From NCBI GenBank assembly GCA_036012565.1, contig DASCPP010000040.1:1-8984 (forward strand): a DNA stretch of 8,984 nt. The letters are read 5' to 3'. Below the pieces are notes generated by a model. That model did no database searches, was not told the origin of the DNA, and saw only the letters and a list, made by a program, of their open reading frames with translations. The translations under genes and the position numbers were made by a program. Source of the DNA: DUAL01 sp036012565 (GTDB lineage: Bacteria; Bacteroidota; Bacteroidia; Flavobacteriales; BACL11). This document shows positions 6,464 through 8,984 of the stretch, one piece after another (the first letter of the stretch is position 1; every line of letters starts with the position of its first letter).

Positions 6464-6985
6464 TTAAAAGTCTTTTTCATTAATTTCTGAAGCACCTGTT
6501 TTCTTCAAGATCTCTTTTATTGCAGACGCATCTCCTTCAACCTCAATTTCCATTAAGAATTTATCATCAGTTGTTCTTTCATCTGGGCTATCCGATTTTG
6601 CTCCAGGAAACAAGCCATTTCTGAACAGATAAGTAATTGACATTAAATGTGCAGCAAAGAGTACCGTACATTCAAATAATACTGGAACAAAAGCCGGGAC
6701 ATTATGATAAAATGTCCAGTTAGGCTTTCCTCCTATGTTCTGCGGCCAATCTACTTGCATCATGTAATAAATCATTAAGGACCCTAGCGTTAAGCCTAAA
6801 CATCCATAAATAAATGATGTAATTGCCATTCTAGTTTCTTTTAACCCTAATGCTTTATCTAAGCCATGAACAGGAAAAGGAGAATACACTTCCTTAATTT
6901 CAATGTTGTTAGATCGTATCTCTTTTACTGAAGACAATAGTACTTCTTCATCATCAAAAATTCCGTATATTGTATTTGTACTCAT
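6464..6985 (-). CDS. actD: Alternative Complex III subunit ActD (DUF3341)
   Basis: ActD is a small membrane subunit of Alternative Complex III with a cytoplasmic ferredoxin-fold-like domain and two helices packing against ActC/ActF; it holds no known cofactor. The 173-residue product shows the usual DUF3341 opening 'YGIFDDEEVLLSSVKEIR' (7-24), 'EVYSPFPVHGLDKALGL' (32-48), and two membrane segments at about 53-76 and 97-121. The C-terminal part (144-165) forms the expected beta-alpha unit with 'FLMEIEVEGD'. Its ATG shares one base with the actC stop (TAATG), a typical translational-coupling junction, and actE follows 2 nt later. Confidence 0.94.
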   Translation of the reverse strand: MSTNTIYGIFDDEEVLLSSVKEIRSNNIEIKEVYSPFPVHGLDKALGLKETRMAITSFIYGCLGLTLGSLMIYYMMQVDWPQNIGGKPNWTFYHNVPAFVPVLFECTVLFAAHLMSITYLFRNGLFPGAKSDSPDERTTDDKFLMEIEVEGDASAIKEILKKTGASEINEKDF

Positions 6986-8364
6986 TATTTTTTGTTTTTA
7001 TATTCAGACCCTGAAGATTTAACAATAGTTTTTAATTCTGCTTGTGCAATAACTGGGAAAACTCTTGCATATAGCAGGAACAATACAAAGAAGAATCCGA
7101 TTGTTCCTAAATAAATTCCTATATCAATAAACGATGGAGAGAACATACTCCATGATGATGGTAAGAAGTCCCTGTGTAAAGAAGTTACAATAATCACAAA
7201 ACGCTCAAACCACATGCCAATATTTACAAAAATTGATAAGATAAATGTTGCTACAAAAGAAGTTCGAATACTCTTAATCCAATATAATTGTGGAGTAAGC
7301 ACATTACATGACATCATAATTGCATATGCCCACCAGTAGGGCCCAGTTGCTCTATTTAAAAAAGCATATTGTTCAAACTCAACACCAGAATACCATGACA
7401 TAAAAAGCTCAGTAATGTAAGCTGTCCCTACTAATGAACCTGTAAGCAAAATAATAATATTCATATATTCAATATGTTTGACTGTAATATATGATTCTAA
7501 GTTTACAACCTTTCTCATAATAATAAGTAACGTTTCTACCATTGCAAATCCTGAGAACAATGCACCTAACACAAAGTAAGGAGGAAAAATTGTTGTATGC
7601 CAACCAGGAATAATAGAAGTTGCAAAATCCATTGATACAATAGAGTGTACTGAAAATACTAGTGGGGTTGCTAATCCTGCTAATACCAATGAAACTTCTT
7701 CAAACCTTTGCCAATGTTTTGCTTTTCCACTCCAGCCAAAAGAAAGGAAAGAATACAATTGTTTTTTCATTGGGCTAATGGTAGCACTCATTCTGTCTCT
7801 TATCATTGCAAAATCAGGTATTAACCCAATATACCAAAATACCACAGATACGGAAAAATAAGTAGAAATTGCAAATACATCCCAAATCAATGGAGAGTTA
7901 AAGTTCATCCAGAGAGATCCGAACTGATTCGGAATTGGAAAAACATAATATGCAAGCCATGGTCTCCCCATATGTATAATAGGGAAAAGTGCCGCTTGTA
8001 CTACAGCAAAAATTGTCATTGCCTCTGCTGAACGATTAATTGACATTCTCCATTTCTGACGGAACAATAACAATACAGCTGAGATTAAAGTTCCGGCATG
8101 CCCTATTCCGATCCACCAAACAAAATTTGTAATATCCCAAGCCCAGTTTACAGTTTTATTCAATCCCCAAACCCCAATACCAGTACCAACTGTATATGCT
8201 ATTGACAAAACTCCCCAAAGGAACAAAACAAATGACAGGGAGAAAAGAATCCACCAATACTTATTGGCTTTCCCTTCAACGGGACGAGCTACATCCTTTG
8301 TTATATCATGATATGATTTCTTGCCAAGAATTAATGGGTCTCTAATTGTTGCTTCTTTTTGCAT
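6985..8364 (-). CDS. actC: Alternative Complex III subunit ActC (NrfD/PsrC-like quinol-oxidising membrane subunit)
   Basis: ActC carries the quinol-binding site of Alternative Complex III and faces ActB, to which it delivers electrons. The 459-residue protein starts with a hydrophilic 'RDPLILGKKSYHDIT' region (8-22) typical of ActC and has about ten membrane segments from residue 37 to 436. H131 (in 'HMGRPWLAYYVFP'), D162 ('LIWDVF') and D246 ('SMDF') sit at positions that, from memory of the Rhodothermus and Flavobacterium complexes, correspond to residues around the quinone site. Other recognisable blocks are 'PGWHTTIFPPYFVLGA' (253-268) and 'NIGMWFERFVII' (381-392). The start is 9 nt after the actB stop; the stop overlaps actD by one base. 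Confidence 0.95.
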   Translation of the reverse strand: MQKEATIRDPLILGKKSYHDITKDVARPVEGKANKYWWILFSLSFVLFLWGVLSIAYTVGTGIGVWGLNKTVNWAWDITNFVWWIGIGHAGTLISAVLLLFRQKWRMSINRSAEAMTIFAVVQAALFPIIHMGRPWLAYYVFPIPNQFGSLWMNFNSPLIWDVFAISTYFSVSVVFWYIGLIPDFAMIRDRMSATISPMKKQLYSFLSFGWSGKAKHWQRFEEVSLVLAGLATPLVFSVHSIVSMDFATSIIPGWHTTIFPPYFVLGALFSGFAMVETLLIIMRKVVNLESYITVKHIEYMNIIILLTGSLVGTAYITELFMSWYSGVEFEQYAFLNRATGPYWWAYAIMMSCNVLTPQLYWIKSIRTSFVATFILSIFVNIGMWFERFVIIVTSLHRDFLPSSWSMFSPSFIDIGIYLGTIGFFFVLFLLYARVFPVIAQAELKTIVKSSGSEYKNKK

Positions 8365-8373
8365 ATCTCTTTA

Positions 8374-8984
8374 TTAAGATTTATTTCTAATTTTTGTTTG
8401 ATAGAACGCTGATGGCGAGACATTTAAGTGCTCTAATAATTGATAAGCTCTTTTGTCTTTCTTTAGCGCTTGTACCTGATGTGAAGCGTCATTTACATCT
8501 CCAAATACAATGGCATTAGTAGGGCAAGCTGATGAACAAGCAGTTTGCGCATCTTCATCATTAACTGTTCTTCCTGCTTTTTTCGCATCCAACTTAATTT
8601 CTTGTATTTTCTGTAAACACATTGAACATTTTTCAATAACTCCTCTTGAACGAACAACAACATCAGGATTTAATACCATCTTTCCGTAATCGTCATTCAT
8701 ATTGAAATCAAATTTATCGTTCTCTGAATATTGGAACCAATTGAATCTTCTTACTTTATAAGGACAGTTGTTTGCACAATATCTTGTTCCAACACATCTG
8801 TTATAGGCCATATGATTTTGTCCTTCAGCACCATGAGATGTTGCTGCAACAGGACAAACCGTTTCGCAAGGAGCATGATTACAGTGCTGACACATAACTG
8901 GTTGATAAACCGTTTCAGGATTTTCTGAAGGGTCCTCCATTTCAGTATACATATCAATAGCAGATCTCTTCTCTTCCTCTGCCA
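8374..8984 (-). CDS. actB: Alternative Complex III subunit ActB, C-terminal Fe-S part (5' end outside window)
   Basis: The frame stays open through the right edge; upstream of the internal Met codon at 8952 it still reads AEEEKRSAID, so the gene is cut by the window and does not start at 8952. Full ActB is a large periplasmic protein of about 1000 residues with a molybdopterin-oxidoreductase-like domain (no Mo cofactor) fused to a ferredoxin-like domain; only the latter is seen. Counting from the Met at 8952, cysteines stand at 21, 24, 29, 33 (CQHCNHAPCETVCP), 53, 59, 63 (CVGTRYCANNCP), and 109, 112, 139, 143. These 11, plus four expected just beyond the edge, would fit three [4Fe-4S] and one [3Fe-4S] clusters, as known for ActB. 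actC follows after 9 nt. Confidence 0.93.
   Translation of the reverse strand, partial: AEEEKRSAIDMYTEMEDPSENPETVYQPVMCQHCNHAPCETVCPVAATSHGAEGQNHMAYNRCVGTRYCANNCPYKVRRFNWFQYSENDKFDFNMNDDYGKMVLNPDVVVRSRGVIEKCSMCLQKIQEIKLDAKKAGRTVNDEDAQTACSSACPTNAIVFGDVNDASHQVQALKKDKRAYQLLEHLNVSPSAFYQTKIRNKS

Noticed and set aside
8731..8957. Two overlapping reading frames (plus 8731-8928, minus 8751-8957) inside actB
   Set aside because: Both lie in other frames of the strongly conserved ActB Fe-S domain and show no protein-like pattern.

Overview
This AT-rich window looks like a chromosomal segment of a Bacteroidota bacterium, probably of the Flavobacteriia or a near relative. The evidence is the Alternative Complex III (act) operon in the order B-C-D-E-F, Bacteroidota-type secreted beta-barrel and Omp28-like proteins, a DUF6588-type protein, and promoter-like TAnnTTTG boxes in place of E. 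coli-type -10 boxes. I see no mobile element, tRNA, rRNA or CRISPR array. No gene-free stretch exceeds about 80 bases.

Left part, plus strand (1-2659): the 3' end of an Omp28-like gene is followed by a DUF6588-family secreted protein, an outer-membrane beta-barrel protein and the flavin prenyltransferase gene ubiX. The spacings are 11 nt, 1 nt and a 4-nt ATGA overlap, so these four very likely form one transcription unit. A 61-codon gene follows after 42 nt, with a possible promoter of its own. Its 3' end overlaps the convergent queG by 32 nt.

Middle, minus strand (2628-4626): ruvB (Holliday junction helicase) and queG (epoxyqueuosine reductase) are only 2 nt apart. They form a small DNA-repair/tRNA-modification unit, probably with its own promoter in the 78-nt gap before ruvB.

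Right part, minus strand (4632-8984): this is the distal end of an Alternative Complex III operon: the actB C-terminus (cut by the window edge), actC, actD, actE and actF. Neighbouring genes are 13 nt apart or less, and a strong intrinsic terminator follows actF. The encoded membrane complex oxidises menaquinol and passes electrons through Fe-S and haem c centres towards a terminal oxidase. actA and the start of actB would lie beyond the right edge. No terminal-oxidase genes follow actF here.

Most of the window is well-understood core metabolism. The points most worth a second look are the small convergent gene overlapping queG, the ubiX gene coupled to an outer-membrane protein gene, and the act operon that ends at actF without cox genes. 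I found no convincing evidence of a novel defence, mobile or regulatory system.
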